Made by a program: the position numbers and the translations under genes. Shown here piece by piece: positions 29,811 to 42,600 of a DNA stretch of 64,000 nt. The number at the start of each line of letters is the position of its first letter. The first letter of the stretch is position 1. Under the pieces are notes generated by a model. The model had not been told where the DNA came from. It saw only the letters and a program-made list of their open reading frames with translations, and did not search any database. The DNA is from Aphanomyces cochlioides (lineage: Eukaryota; Oomycota; Saprolegniomycetes; Saprolegniales; Verrucalvaceae), in contig JAHQRK010000020.1 of NCBI GenBank assembly GCA_019828595.1, forward strand, positions 1,488,001 to 1,552,000, written 5' to 3'.

Positions 29811-32249
29811 CTCCCAGCATGAGTGTCTGAGTGTCGGGTTGGAACATCACTTGGTTGTCGAAGGTGGGGTCCAGGGAGCCAGCCTCATGGAATTCCAGGA
29901 TCGTGGTCAAGACGTATCGCGACTTCTCGTCTTCGCCGGCATACAACGTTTCCATGATATTCCAAATCAAGAGGCCGAAGCTCGTGTCAAGCAATATGGC
30001 AGATAGCGATACGCCCGACAAACAGCGGGAGCCCAAATGAGAAGCCAGTGCAGTGACCGGGTACTTGGTAGAGGCCACGATCGCAGCATCACTGTTGTAG
30101 TACGTTGGAGCATGAATGGCCAAGAGAACTTCTGCCACAGCCAACACTTCTTCCAGGTCGCCGCGGTGGAGGGAAATCTCGTCGCCGTCAATGGTAGTAT
30201 CGATGAAGTCGATGTTCTTGAATAGCTCGATGTTGCTGAAGATGGCTTGAACGTGCTCGCGGGTCATACGCACACCCCACGTCAATGAGTACAGCTGGGA
30301 GAACGGTTTGTCTCCACCCCAAGTCGCTCGAAGCCACCGATGGAGGAGGCGTTGTCTCACAAAGTACTCAAAGCATGCACGGTCTTCATCAAAAAGTCGG
30401 TGCAGTTGCAAGCCAAATTCAATCGGGGAACGCTCGAGATGGCTACACAGCATGTCGACGCGGCCGTCGTTGATGAGTTGGGCAAGGTTGAACGAGCTGT
30501 TGGTCACTGCATCTTCGACTTGGGTTGAGAGATGCAATGGAACTTTGGCTGTCTTGGTGTCGAGGTCTTGTAGTTCGGCGAGAATTTCGTCAAGAGACAT
30601 TTCTATGCGCTTGGGAACGCCATCTTGGATCTTGGTGCCGCCGACAAATTGACCGGACGTAGGGAGGTGGGGAGGGTCATCCGAGACGTCCAGCTTGGGT
30701 ACAATCGTTGAGATCTTGTAATCGCCAAACTGAGCAACGTGTTCCTCGGGGTTGACACACACACGTTCGTCGAGGGCTTCAAACATGTTGGGCGAAATCC
30801 AAGAGCGGCCATGCTCGGGGGAATCCACTTGCTGTTGCGTCTTCTTGCGCTTGCCTCTCGACGCCTTGACGCCAGTCCACTGCGGAGGGTTGGCTTGCGC
30901 AGTTTTCCGACGTTTTGGCGCCTTGGGAGTCGAAGAAGGCGGGTTGGTTGGGCTGGGAGCTGGCTTGTTCAATCCATATTGGCGGGACGTTGCATCAAGG
31001 TCCAAACGAACCAAGTTCTTGTCACGAAAATACCACCCTTGACCGTACACGCGGAGACAACGGCCCTTGAAAAGAATTTCTTCGACGAGACGGCCGTCGC
31101 GCTGTATGGTCGTTGGTACGGAGGTTCCTTCAAAGTAAAGGCGGTACCGAGAGCTCGCCATACCGCTTGAAGAGGAAACGTTGGGGTAGGAGCCCCACAG
31201 GAAGCGTGGCTCCAACTTGGTCATGACGTCGAAGATCAGGCGCTCTTCGTCTTGATCTTGAAGGCCTTGAGGGATGTCCATGAAAAATCCGCCGAGGACG
31301 TGCGGAACGTTCATCGTGAAGTGTTGGGACGAGCCATCTCGAGCGACTTGAATCTTAAACGCGATGCCTCGCAGCTTCGTCATCGCTTCGTGAGAGGCAA
31401 CACCCCACTTGAGCATGCGGTTCGGGATGTCCTTCTCGCATCTCACAATGTCAGCAATCGCAGTGTCGAGGCCGAGGGCTTGGTTGTCGAAAAGGATCGA
31501 TGCCATGGCAGCTGAAACATCGATGGTCTTCGTGTGTGCACCCGTGGGCATCTGCAACCAGCCGACGATGCCGCGCGCCGAGTGCTTCTGGATCGGGAGG
31601 GTGTCTTCAAACGTGAGGGTTCCAGCAGCACGCTTGCGAAGGAGGGGTTCGAGTTCCTCCATCGTGGGCTGGTAAGGAGCAACGTCCTTGGTCTTGATGG
31701 CCTTGGCAGACTGAGACCGCTGTTGCGCTTGGAAGGCCCATACGTCGTTGGGGGCCTGGCGGTTGATGGGTTGGCCACGGCCAGGTGTCTGGGCTCCGCC
31801 AGATTGAGAAATGTTTTCCAAATGCGATCCGGGTGAAGCCTGAGACGATGGCTGGCGGACTGAGTGAGAGTCCGAGTCGTGCGTCAGACCAACACTCAAG
31901 CGTGCGTCAGAGGCTTGGTCTTGTCCGGACCCTGTCCCATGGTGGACAGAGTCACACGTTTGACCTTCACTCGCGTTGGACTTCGAGAAGCTTCCATGGG
32001 TGACTTGGTCTTGAGTATTCCCATGACCAACACTGGCCACAGGGTTGTTCGCGATTGTTCCAGATCTTGCCCGATGATTCTTCGAGAAGAGACCATCACT
32101 CATGGAGCGACTAGTCTCGATGGGATCTTGACCTGTCGCCAGAGTGGACTTGTCGCTCGGGGGATTCTTCGAGAAGGGACCTTCACTCAGGGATGGACTG
32201 TTCTCGAATCTTCCTTGACATGTCGTCATGTTGACGTCGGTGCTTGAGC
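29773..32249 (-). pseudogene. LINE A3 ORF1, 5'-truncated
   Basis: The C-terminal 825 codons of family A ORF1 are open up to the truncation point at 32249. The N-terminal Ser-rich start and its AUG are missing. The middle domain and the C-terminal conserved block remain. An internal Met exists near 32229, but there is no element promoter. Confidence 0.85.
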
Positions 32250-32250
32250 T

Positions 32251-32358
32251 CCGGTCATAGCTCAGTTGGTAGAGCGTTTGACTGTAGTGGAAAGTTGTAT
32301 TGGATTCAGTATGGCTTCAGAAATCAAATGGCCACCGGTTCGATTCCGGTTGACCGGA
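32251..32358 (+). tRNA. tRNA-Tyr(GTA): tRNA-Tyr(GUA), intron-containing, intact
   Basis: Identical in structure to the copy at 16952: C1-G72 acceptor, anticodon GTA at 32284-32286, intron 32288-32322, perfect A and B boxes. Its first 14 bases come from the A3 target-site duplication. It has now been rebuilt twice (after A2 and after A3) without damage. Confidence 0.97.
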
Positions 32359-33440
32359 CTCTCTTTTTCACACTTTCATCTCCTTTCCTTCTCTTACCCT
32401 CTTTTTTCCACCTCTCTCTTCATCTTCACGACCTTTACACGTCCCAACATTTAGATTCATCACATTTACCTACACATACAACAACTACACACGATACAGT
32501 CTATTCCAATGCCACACAAACAAATCTACGCGTTTTCACCAGCATTCACGCGGCATGAGCCATCATTGCTCTGTCTTGTTTATTTCATGTGCAGGACACA
32601 TTGGATGCACCCCAAAAGACATTACAATCAAGAGGAATCACATTCCCTTACATACGTTGTCGTGCCAGTATTTTTGTCGCTCGTCAATCTCTGACAAAAA
32701 CTCCTCCACGTAGCATAGAAGTGCCATTTTGAAGGTCCAGTGAGCATACATGCCCCACAGCTCCTACGTTTGCCTTTCGGATGTCTGTGACGGCTCAGTT
32801 CAAAGTAGTTCGGGGTTGACGTTTTAAGTGATGCCTCGCTAATTCATTGATCGAAATGAACAACACGTTATTTAAACATGGTTGCTTCTTGGAGGATAAA
32901 ACAGTTTATGTTGGTTGTCCAAAATGAACAGCCTCATACTTTCCAACCTCTGAATTGAGGTATAATCCCTTTGCAAAAACAAATCGCAACGACGTTTGGC
33001 TTCAACACAGAGAGAGGAGGAAAAAGAGTCTACCAATCGCACACGCATACATTCCGTTCTTGTTGTGTCGTTGTTTTAGTCACTCATATTTTGGCAAGTC
33101 ATATATACATTCTTTTGGGGGGACACAGCACGAGGATTCATCGTGCTAACTTGGTGCGTGCTGTGTGGCCACGGTGCGACGTTGGTACGGAGACTTCTCT
33201 ACAACACTGCATGAGGCAGAGCGAAGAGCTTGGTAAAGGGTAAGAGTGTTTGTAAATAAGAAGGTGGATGGAATGCGATGTTGTAGATGAAATGGCAGAG
33301 ACGAGTCTCTGAAAATGGGCTGGAAGATAGTGAGGACTATAAGAATACAGGGTGTAGGATGTGGTTGATGATGCCAGTTGGTAGTGTATGTAGATGACTA
33401 AAATAGTGTGTGAAAGGTCGGTGGCTGGAGGACGTATGTG
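32359..33440 (+). repeat. tRNA-Tyr unit spacer
   Basis: Non-coding spacer, slightly shorter than the others. One copy of a TAG repeat is missing near 32712 and the G/T-run near 33115 is shorter. No gene seen. Confidence 0.85.
32364..32368 (+). terminator. Pol III T-run terminator
   Basis: TTTTT shortly after the tRNA 3' end. Confidence 0.85.
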
Positions 33441-33455
33441 TCCGGTCATAGCTCA
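33441..33455 (+). repeat. Target-site duplication, left flank of LINE A4
   Basis: The 15-base tRNA-Tyr start, paired with 36249-36263. Confidence 0.95.
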
Positions 33456-36248
33456 CTGCAATGGGGAGGTATATTAATAGACTTTCAATATCTACTAATA
33501 CTAATATTGCCTACTAACGGCTCATCCCACTTCCAAATGCTTCAGCAGATTTTCTACTTTGGGCTTTGGAGTACAGCGATTTTTGACTTGTTGAATAAAT
33601 ACTTGGGGCTTGTTAATTTGGGGCTGAAGGTTGGAGCGCGAGCAAAGTCGGGTACTTGGCTACCAGTGGGCGATAGACAGGTTGTCTATGCAAAGTATTG
33701 ATAGCTGAAATTGCTTCCACTCGTTGAGGGCTGTCAACTTCTTGGAGGCGAAGCCATCTGCGGATCGATGCATGCCATCGGATGAAGCTGACTTCTTGCC
33801 AAATTTCTGGCGGAGGCGGCTTCTTCGATTCGAACTTGGCGGCGTTGTGCGTTGTCCAAATATAGTGAAGGTTGGAAGCACACAGAAGAGCCCAGAGCAC
33901 AAACAGTATGTCTTGAAGCTGGCTACCGCGTTCGTTGACTTGAAAGCGGTCGATGTTGGTGATGGCAGTCCAATCGAAATTGACACCGAAGCATCGCCAA
34001 GCGGTCGCGTGAAAACGCCAAAGGGGATACACGCGAGAGCAGGTGTGGAAGGCGTGGTGTTGGTTCTCCGGTGCGTCGCAATTGGTATAGACACAGCAAA
34101 TTACGTCTGGCTGCTGAGGTTGCAAGTAGAACAAGCGCGAGTTGACAGGCAGCATGTTGAACAACAGTCGAAACCAAACGTCGCCATGGAGGGGAGGCGG
34201 CCAACGGCATGTTTTGCGGATGAGTCGCACGTAGGTCGCAATATCTTGTTGCTCGACGCGGGACGATGTCGCCACTGGGTGCGGTTTTCCATCCGAAGGG
34301 GCGTGATGCGCCAAACGTGATACGAGTCGCTTGGGCCAACGCTCGAAGGATAGCAATTGATCTTTGAAAAGTGCCTTGAAAGGGTGACTTGTTGTATCGA
34401 TATCGGTCAAAGCAGTTCCAGTTCGAACGCCAGACGTGCGGAGGACTTGGTCGAATATCTTGGTGAGGTGGCTATAAACTTGACCAGCACGTTCGGGTGC
34501 TGCAAATCCCATCGCGCCGTTCGCTTGTAACGTCACTTGTGCCGCACGGTTGTTGGATGACAGTCGATCAATAAACGCAGCTCTTGTAGGCCATGTCCCT
34601 TGCCGTGTCAAGAAGTCTTTGAGGCAGTGGAAACCGTTTTGAGACGCATGTCTACACCATCGACGACACAGAGCAGTCTTCACGACATTTGATGTAGCAC
34701 CCGCAGGACCAACTTGCAGAGCGGGGTAGGATGTCAGCCACACGGGGAGGTTCAAAAGTTCTTCGAGGCTTGGTGGCGAAGCGGTTCGCTTGGCCATAGG
34801 TGTGGCGGCCCATTGATGCCAAATGTCGTGCCAAAGAGGATGCAGCTCCCACAAAAACAACCACTTGGAGCTGTGGTTGGGGAAGTACGTGAGAAAGTCG
34901 AACGGGTGGGTGTCGCGATACAGCTTGTTCATGACACGGGAAAATTGTCTCTTGACAAGCAACTTCCATGGGGCAAATGTGTTGGGTGAATTGGGCTGCA
35001 TCAAGAGTTGGAGCCGCAGCAGTCGCTGAGTCCGAAGCTTCGAAGCCACATGCGGAATACCGAGGCCGAGTTTTTGATCGAACTGCCACTTGCGGCAAAT
35101 GGTTGAGCGATGATGGTCGGTGATTTGCGTCTTCCGACCAAGGATGTACTTGTTGACCATTCTTTGCCAAACGGCAACCATCGTTGGAGGCACATACACT
35201 GCAGCCGTGACATGCCATAACAACGACAACAACATGGTCGATACGATGAGTTTGCGGCCTTGGATGGTTCGCGCACGACTTCCCCACGTTTGAAACGCAG
35301 CCAGAAACTTGTCGTTCAGTTGCTGGACTTGAAAATCGCGCGGCAGTCGGTGGCCAAAGAGAATACCAAGGTATTTCACTGGCTTCTCGCTCGGCAAGAC
35401 GTTCAAGAGGCCACCATCGTCGATGTCTTCGATATCGAGATTGTTGTTGAGCGCCAAAGTCATGCACTTGGCAACGTTGAGACGAGCTCCAGACACAGAG
35501 CAAAAGTCTTCGACAATTGCCATTTGCTCGACCGCCGCTTGGAGGGATGACGAGAGTAGAGTCGTGTCGTCGGCAAAGTAGATGCTCGTCAGTGAGTCTC
35601 CATTTGGAAGGGGAATACCAAAATCAGGAGATCCGCGTAGCATTTCGCCGAGTGGCTCGAGGTAAAGTACGAAGAGCATGCACGATAGGGGGCAACCTTG
35701 CTTGACTCCGCGGGTAGGCCGTATGGTAGGGCCAAGACCGTCGTTGAAAATGATCTGGACCAGAGGCGTATTGTAAAGCAACTGAACCCAAGACACAAAT
35801 GTGGGACCGATGTTCATCTCCTTGAGTACGTCGAAGAGAAAGCCTTGGTCAACCATATCGTATGCCTTGGAAAAGTCGAGAAACGTCGCGTAGTAGTCGT
35901 GGTCTTCATTGGTACAGAAAGTCTGCAATGCTTGTACCAGCATCACGTGGTCGTGCAAGCGACGGCCAGGGACAAAACCAGCTTGGCTTGGGTGAGCGAG
36001 GTATGGGGCAACTTGTGCAAGACGGTAGGCCAGCGCCCGCGATAGAATCTTGACTTCAACCGACATGAGAGTAATCGGCCGATAGTTGCCAGGGTCGCCT
36101 CTGTCTCCAGCCTTGAACAAGAGCGCCACTGCACTTCGGCGTTGTTGGAGCAGGAGGTGACCGTGATGGGTGAGTTGGTAGTTGAACACCTTGAGCAGGA
36201 TTTGGGCGAATACGTCCGGGGAGACTTGAAAGAAAGCTGCAGGCCAGC
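33456..36248 (-). mobile_element. LINE A4, 5'-truncated
   Basis: 2,793 bp: the 3' UTR and the C-terminal part of ORF2. The cut is at AAAGCTGCAGGCCAGC (+), within the reverse transcriptase domain, and the tRNA follows directly. No ORF1. It cannot move by itself. Confidence 0.95.
33613..36248 (-). pseudogene. LINE A4 ORF2 fragment (reverse transcriptase and C-terminus)
   Basis: About 879 codons, open from the truncation point to the normal stop. The endonuclease and the DGW motif region are lost. The FKAGDRGDPGNYRPI block, FADD, and the zinc C-x4-C-x7-H-x4-C motif remain. It carries a few substitutions not in A1 (for example EPPPP to KPPPP near the C-terminus). Confidence 0.9.
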
Positions 36249-36249
36249 T

Positions 36250-36357
36250 CCGGTCATAGCTCAGTTGGTAGAGCGTTTGACTGTAGTGGAAAGTTGTATT
36301 GGATTCAGTATGGCTTCAGAAATCAAATGGCCACCGGTTCGATTCCGGTTGACCGGA
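36250..36357 (+). tRNA. tRNA-Tyr(GTA): tRNA-Tyr(GUA), intron-containing, intact
   Basis: All arms, both internal promoter boxes and the 35-nt intron (36287-36321) are as in the other intact copies. The 5' end derives from the A4 target-site duplication. Confidence 0.97.
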
Positions 36358-37443
36358 CTCTCTTTTTCACACTTTCATCTCCTTTCCTTCTCTTACCCTC
36401 TTTTTTTCCACCTCTCTCTTCATCTTCACGACCTTTACACGTCCCAACATTTAGATTCATCACATTTACCTACACATACAACAACTACACACGATACAGT
36501 CTATTCCAATGCCACACAAACAAATCTACGCGTTTTCACCAGCATTCACGCGGCATGAGCCATCATTGCTCTGTCTTGTTTATTTCATGTGCAGGACACA
36601 TTGGATGCACCCCAAAAGACATTACAATCAAGAGGAATCACATTCCCTTACATACGTTGTCGTGCCAGTATTTTTGTCGCTCGTCAATCTCTGACAAAAA
36701 CTCCTCCACGTAGTAGCATAGAAGTGCCATTTTGAAGGTCCAGTGAGCATACATGCCCCACAGCTCCTACGTTTGCCTTTCGGATGTCTGTGACGGCTCA
36801 GTTCAAAGTAGTTCGGGGTTGACGTTTTAAGTGATGCCTCGCTAATTCATTGATCGAAATGAACAACACGTTATTTAAACATGGTTGCTTCTTGGAGGAT
36901 AAAACAGTTTATGTTGGTTGTCCAAAATGAACAGCCTCATACTTTCCAACCTCTGAATTGAGGTATAATCCCTTTGCAAAAACAAATCGCAACGACGTTT
37001 GGCTTCAACACAGAGAGAGGAGGAAAAAGAGTCTACCAATCGCACACGCATACATTCCGTTCTTGTTGTGTCGTTGTTTTAGTCACTCATATTTTGGCAA
37101 GTCATATATACATTCTTTTGGGGGGACACAGCACGAGGATTCATCGTGCTAACTTGGTGCGTGCTGTGTGGCCACGGTGCGACGTTGGTACGGAGACTTC
37201 TCTACAACACTGCATGAGGCAGAGCGAAGAGCTTGGTAAAGGGTAAGAGTGTTTGTAAATAAGAAGGTGGATGGAATGCGATGTTGTAGATGAAATGGCA
37301 GAGACGAGTCTCTGAAAATGGGCTGGAAGATAGTGAGGACTATAAGAATACAGGGTGTAGGATGTGGTTGATGATGCCAGTTGGTAGTGTATGTAGATGA
37401 CTAAAATAGTGTGTGAAAGGTCGGTGGCTGGAGGACGTATGTG
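36358..37443 (+). repeat. tRNA-Tyr unit spacer
   Basis: Non-coding unit spacer with one extra T in the T-run of the CT-rich tract (near 36405). Otherwise as elsewhere. No gene seen. Confidence 0.85.
36363..36367 (+). terminator. Pol III T-run terminator
   Basis: TTTTT six bases after the tRNA end. Confidence 0.85.
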
Positions 37444-37458
37444 TCCGGTCATAGCTCA
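37444..37458 (+). repeat. Target-site duplication, left flank of LINE A5
   Basis: First of four consecutive copies of the 15-base tRNA start (37444, 37742, 46387, 54531) belonging to one tRNA hit three times. Confidence 0.95.
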
Positions 37459-37741
37459 CTGCAATGGGGAGGTATATTAATAGACTTTCAATATCTACTA
37501 ATACTAATATTGCCTACTAACGGCTCATCCCACTTCCAAATGCTTCAGCAGATTTTCTACTTTGGGCTTTGGAGTACAGCGATTTTTGACTTGTTGAATA
37601 AATACTTGGGGCTTGTTAATTTGGGGCTGAAGGTTGGAGCGCGAGCAAAGTCGGGTACTTGGCTACCAGTGGGCGATAGACAGGTTGTCTATGCAAAGTA
37701 TTGATAGCTGAAATTGCTTCCACTCGTTGAGGGCTGTCAAC
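37459..37741 (-). mobile_element. LINE A5, extreme 5' truncation
   Basis: Only 283 bp: the 3' UTR (to 37615) plus the last 42 codons of ORF2, with the normal stop. The break is after GGGCTGTCAAC (+). It shares with A4 and A7 a TTGATAGC variant (TTGATTGC in A1-A3 and A6), hinting at a common source copy. Confidence 0.93.
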
Positions 37742-37756
37742 TCCGGTCATAGCTCA
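37742..37756 (+). repeat. Target-site duplication shared by LINE A5 and LINE C
   Basis: The 15-base tRNA start between the truncated A5 and the 3' end of family C. Confidence 0.95.
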
Positions 37757-37840
37757 GTGTACAATCGCGTATATTAAATTTAATTATACGCTAAATAATA
37801 ATGACCGTCATTAATCACTCTTGAGTGAATAATATTGGTA
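37757..37840 (-). other. Hairpin cluster at the 3' end of LINE C
   Basis: Three inverted repeats lie in the last 85 bases: GCGTATATTAAA against TTTAATTATACGC (one bulge), AATGAC/GTCATT around one base, and TCACTC-TT-GAGTGA. There is no poly(A). The structure may replace the tail used by A and B for reverse-transcriptase recognition; that is inferred. Confidence 0.5.
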
Positions 37841-39665
37841 CTTGTGAGATTTGAACGCAGGCAGATTTACCTCTTGAAATTTGATTTTTGTTGTATCAGT
37901 TGATACAGGTAAAAGTTGGCATCTTGACACGTCGCATGTGCTGTCGATCGTGGTCTTCATGTCGTGTAACAACATGGATGGTCTTGGGTGATGTGGACAT
38001 GGGACAGACTTGTCTTGTCTTCGACGTCAGATGGGTGCGGAGTAATCTTGGACTGGCTTCAGAACGTCCACATGTTGTCTTTGACTAATCTTGTACGGGG
38101 CCATGGGCACCAGATGATGTGTGAACTAATCTTCCACTGGATTTTTCTTGTCGCAGCGTGACATCGTCGTTGATTGTTGGCTTGTCACCGTCGATTGTGC
38201 AGTCGTCATGGGTGCCTTGATGTCGCATGTTGTTGAGTCGACGATCGTATCTTGGTCTTTGTATGGTCTTGGTTGAGAAGTTTCACTGGATTTTTTCTTG
38301 TCGGACTTGAAAATTTTGAGTGGCTGAGAACTTCCTTGGGGATTTGAAGTTTGGTTTGGAGTCATTTTTCGATTTCCTCGCTGCCGTGATGCTGTCCCTC
38401 TGTTGTCGTGCCGTGGCTGCCGTTGTTGTCCGTGTCTGCTGTGGCCTTGCTGTGGCTGTGCTGTCTTCGTTGCCGCTTGCTGTGTCGTGTCTGCGTGCTG
38501 TGCTGTGTCTGCGTCCTGCTGCGTTTGTCGTCGTTCCCGCTGCGAGCTGTCGCCGTTGTCGCTGTGGTGCCGTGATGCTTCTGTCGTTGCTGCTGCTGCT
38601 GTGTTGTCGTGCCCTTGCCGCTGCTTTGTCGTCGTGCCGCTGCCGGATGTTGCCGCGATTGTTGTCCGTGGGTGCGAAACGCGTTGGGTGCGCTGCGACA
38701 CGCGTTGGTTGTAGAAGGCGACTGGCTCAAGGAAGGCGTTCAAGCAAGGCGTTCAAGACCCAAGAGCGGCTGGAGCGAAACGCGAGGAGTCAAATATCCG
38801 TTCCTTCGATGGTGTCGGGACGCGGGGCCTCACAAGTCTTTCGACTCGCGTTTTGATTCGGCTTGCTCTTGGTGAAGACGGCGTCCAAGGCGTTCAAGGA
38901 AGAAAGCGCGAAGACTTTGACAGCCTTGGCTTGTTGAGACGGACCGTTCCGCGAAGGTGCATTGTTGGCTGACCCCCTTCATGCACTGACGCGGGGCGAA
39001 GGACCTGGTCAGTCCGTGTCCGTGGATATGAGTCGAGTGCTTTGGGTTTGTCTCTTGGTTGTCCCTTTTGTGGCACTTGTGCCTTTGATGTGGCCTTTGG
39101 CCTTTCGATCTGGGTGTCCCTTTTTCCTGATTTCCTAAACTCCTTTGATGGAGCCCCCGGGGGTAGCGTCCAAGTGAAGACTTCTTCGAAAAAGGCGGTT
39201 GGGCTCTTGTTGCTTTGATGACTTGTTTGCGTAGGTTGGCGAGCGATCGAGTGATTTTTTTTTGCGTTGCGTTTGTTGGCCATGGCGGCGAATTTTGGCG
39301 TTGCGTTTGTTGGCACTGTTGGCGTTGAAGAAAAGCGTGAAGAAACGTGGAAGTCAGCCCACGAGCGCAGCTACGGGCGGTTTTTTGCTTGACTTTGCCG
39401 CCGTTGGCACTTGGATTTCGCGAAGGTCGCTTGAAATCTCCAAGTCGCCGCAAAAAAGCTCGCTGATTTTATGCGAAGCGCTGCCCAAAACTTTAATTCC
39501 GTAATTCACACTTGAATTGCCGATGTTTCTTGTTTTTTGTAGTTGACTTTCAAACTTGGCCGCATTTGACTTCAAAATTTGGAGTCACTTTCAAGTAAGT
39601 TGTCAAAAAGTCATACATGTTTCTAACTTGTCTTGTAGATGACTTGTCCAGGACAGTACTCAACA
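37841..39665 (-). other. Long 3' region of LINE C, no convincing gene
   Basis: About 1.8 kb between the ORF2 stop and the terminal hairpins. It contains a CTG/TGC-rich low-complexity stretch (about 38390-38700) and a short repeat, CACTGGATTTTTCTTGTCG-like, near 38136 and 38284. Two - strand frames (38126-38743, Gln/Thr/His-rich; 38830-39453, Arg/Gln/Ser-rich) have no AUG start and look like compositional artefacts. The position matches ORF3 of family B, so a decayed third ORF cannot be excluded. Confidence 0.5.
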
Positions 39666-42600
39666 TCAAGTCAACTTGAAGATGGCTGGATGTTTGTCCA
39701 AGAATCTCCGGTACGAACTGCGTTGGCTCAGCAAACCAAGAGTCGCCATGGTTTGTTGAGAGGTTGCTGGGTCTTGATTCATTCGAAGCCATCGGCGAAC
39801 ATTGGACGCCCAAAATGTCAAGGCAACATCGTTCAACCCAGGCAAGTAAGGTGGCTTGGTTGTATCAAATTTAACTTTGTTGCGATGTGTCCATAGGAGA
39901 TGAAGAATGCTGCAAACCAGCATAAACCAAAGACGATGGAGAACGTTTCGATATCGTTGCCACCGCTGAGCGACTTGGAAGGCATCGATGTTGGTAATCC
40001 AGTCCCAGGTAAAGCGAACGCCAAATATACTCCATGCCTCACGATGCTGTAGCCACACACGACAAGTAACTGGGCAGTCCAAGAACAAGTGCTGGCGGGT
40101 TTCACGCGCAAAGCAGTTGGGATAACCACATCGGAGTGCACTCGGGTCAGTGGCCTCTTTGTACTTGAACTTATCACCCACTGGGATCATATCGTAGAGA
40201 ATTCTTGTCCAAAGGTCTGCTTGGACCGGCGTCACAAGACTTGAAAAGGGCTTTACGAAGGTTGAAAGGTAATTGGCGACTTTGGTATGATTCTCACGTG
40301 TGTTGGAACGCAAGGGATGAGGTCGCGTCAACATGGGAGCGTGAAAACTCACTCGCTTGATTACTTTGGTTGTCCATGAGTTGAATGGTACGTCGGTGTC
40401 TCCTTGTCGACCTGAAATCACCATTTGAGGCGTAAGGTCGTTATCAACCGGTGCGTCGAGCTGCTTGTTGGCCTGAGTCCAAACATTCGTTGCAATTAGT
40501 GTCACCAACTTGTAGAAGTATCTGAAGGACGTCGGCACGGGTAATTCCTCGACAAAATGGTCCAAATGATCCTCCATTGACTCGCGAAACTCTTCGTAGG
40601 TTGGCCACGTTCTTGCTGGCGTCAAGAAGTCTTCCAAGCAATGTACGCCCCTCCAAGCAAGGTGTCTGTACCAGTCGCGATGGTTTCGAAGCGTGACTGC
40701 AAGCGATGACATCCCATCTCGACCCGGGACTTGGAAAAGCGGGTGCGACGACAGCCACAATGGCATTTGCGTCATCTGATTCAACGTAGGTTCATGTGGC
40801 GTCTTGTTTGTGAGCGGAATTTGACTCCAATGCTTCCAAATATCATTCCAAAGAGGTGAGATCAAGTCCCGCTGCACAAGCTTATTGTTTGCGCTAGGAT
40901 TGTACAGCATGAAGTCCCAAGTTGTTGCCCGCGAGTATGGGTACATACAGCGCTTCAATCGATCTGCTGGTAAGAGTGCCCACAATTCAGGATTGTCCTG
41001 ATTGGTTTGGACTAGAAGTTGAAGACGTGTGATGCGTTGCTTTCGAATCACCGAAGCGATATGCGGCACTTTGAAGCCTGTCTTTGAGTCATGAAGCAAG
41101 CCACTTGGGGCCAAGGCCAGATACTTGTCTTGGGCATGTGTGCGCCGACTCAAGACAAACTTGTTCACCATCGACTGCCATTTTTGCACGGTATGGTTTG
41201 GAATTGGAAGAACCATGGTGTAATGCCAAAGTTGTGATAGGATCATTGTGCTCACAAGCAATCGTCTGCCTTTGAGGGTTCTTGCTCGACACGCCCACGT
41301 GGTAAATGACTTGTAGAACTTGTCGGTGATGGCATTGATTTGAAGCATAGGGTCCAACTTGTGTCCCAACTCGATCCCAAGGTACTTGATTGGCCTTCCA
41401 CTTGGTACCATGGTCAATCTTGGGTGTTCAAAAACTGATTGAGTATTGTCTAGGGTCAAGACCTTGCTTTTGTTGCGATTGAGCTTGGCGCCGGAATGCC
41501 GACAGAATTCATCGACGAGCTCCAGTTGCGCTTCCAAGTCTCCAACCGAGCTTGAGATGAGCGTGGTATCGTCCGCGAAGAGAAGAACCGATGCGATCCC
41601 GAGTCCGAGAAAGCGTAGCCGTATTCGGGGTGGTTGCGAAGCATTTGAGCGAGTGGTTCGATCGTCAATACAAAGAGCATCGACGACAATGGATCGCCTT
41701 GCTTGACACCTCGAGACGGGTAGAATGGATCGGTAAGTCTGCCATTGATGTTCAAGCTGACTTGGGTTTGGTTGTAGAGTAACTTAACCCAGTCAATGAA
41801 CTGATCTCCGACATTGAACTTCTTGAGAACGGCAAACATGAATTCATGATTCACACGATCATAGGCCTTTTCAAAGTCCAAGAACATTGCATAGGCTTCT
41901 TGGTTGAAGGTCGTGCAGTGGTGTTGAAGATCTTGAAGGAAGATAACATGGTCATGGATGCGTCTGCCCTTGACAAAGCCATTTTGCCCAGGTTGAATGA
42001 TCGCTGGTAGGACTTGAGACATTCTGTACGCTAAAGCGCGTGATAGGACTTTGACTTCGACCGGAATCAAGGCTATGGGTCTGTAGTTCGCAGGGTTGCG
42101 GCGGTCACCACCTTTGAACAGCAATGATATCGCCGACCATCTCTGCGATTCTAACATGATGCCTTGCTGGAGCTGATGATTGAAGACTATCGACAAAATT
42201 TCGCCAAACAAGGTAGGATGCAATTGATAGAATCCAGCTGAGAACCCGTCAATTCCAGGCGACTTGTGAGGATTCATCGTCTTGATGGATTGCGCCAGTT
42301 CTTCAGTCGTTAATGGGGCGTCCAACATGTCCGAGTCGTCTTGGGGTAGGTGTCTTTCGAGCACAGTTAAGAATTGGTCTTTGGCATGTTGACTTGTAGG
42401 TTGAAAGTCGCCTTCGCTCATCACTGCAGACCAATGACGAGTGAATGCAGCGTGGATTTCTTCGGGTATGGCAGTGACATTCCCATGTTCATCATAACAA
42501 TCAACGATAGGAATGGAGAACTGCCTTGCCCGGGGTTTACGAAAGAAGTGACTTGTCGGAGCTTCATTTTTGGTTGCGTGGAAGTCGAAACTCAAGTCTG

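Larger units (their letters stand above)
25501..32249 (-). mobile_element. LINE A3, 5'-truncated, inserted next to A2
   Basis: 6,749 bp of family A. The 5' end is missing: the element stops inside ORF1, and the tRNA start follows at once at 32250. The 3' tail is complete. Truncation at the 5' end with an intact target-site duplication is typical of incomplete target-primed reverse transcription. Both ORFs are defective. Confidence 0.95.

Noticed and set aside
38126..39453. Possible ORF3-like genes in the 3' region of LINE C
   Set aside because: No AUG start, very biased composition (Gln/Thr/His or Arg/Gln), no recognisable domain. Kept only as an uncertain remark.
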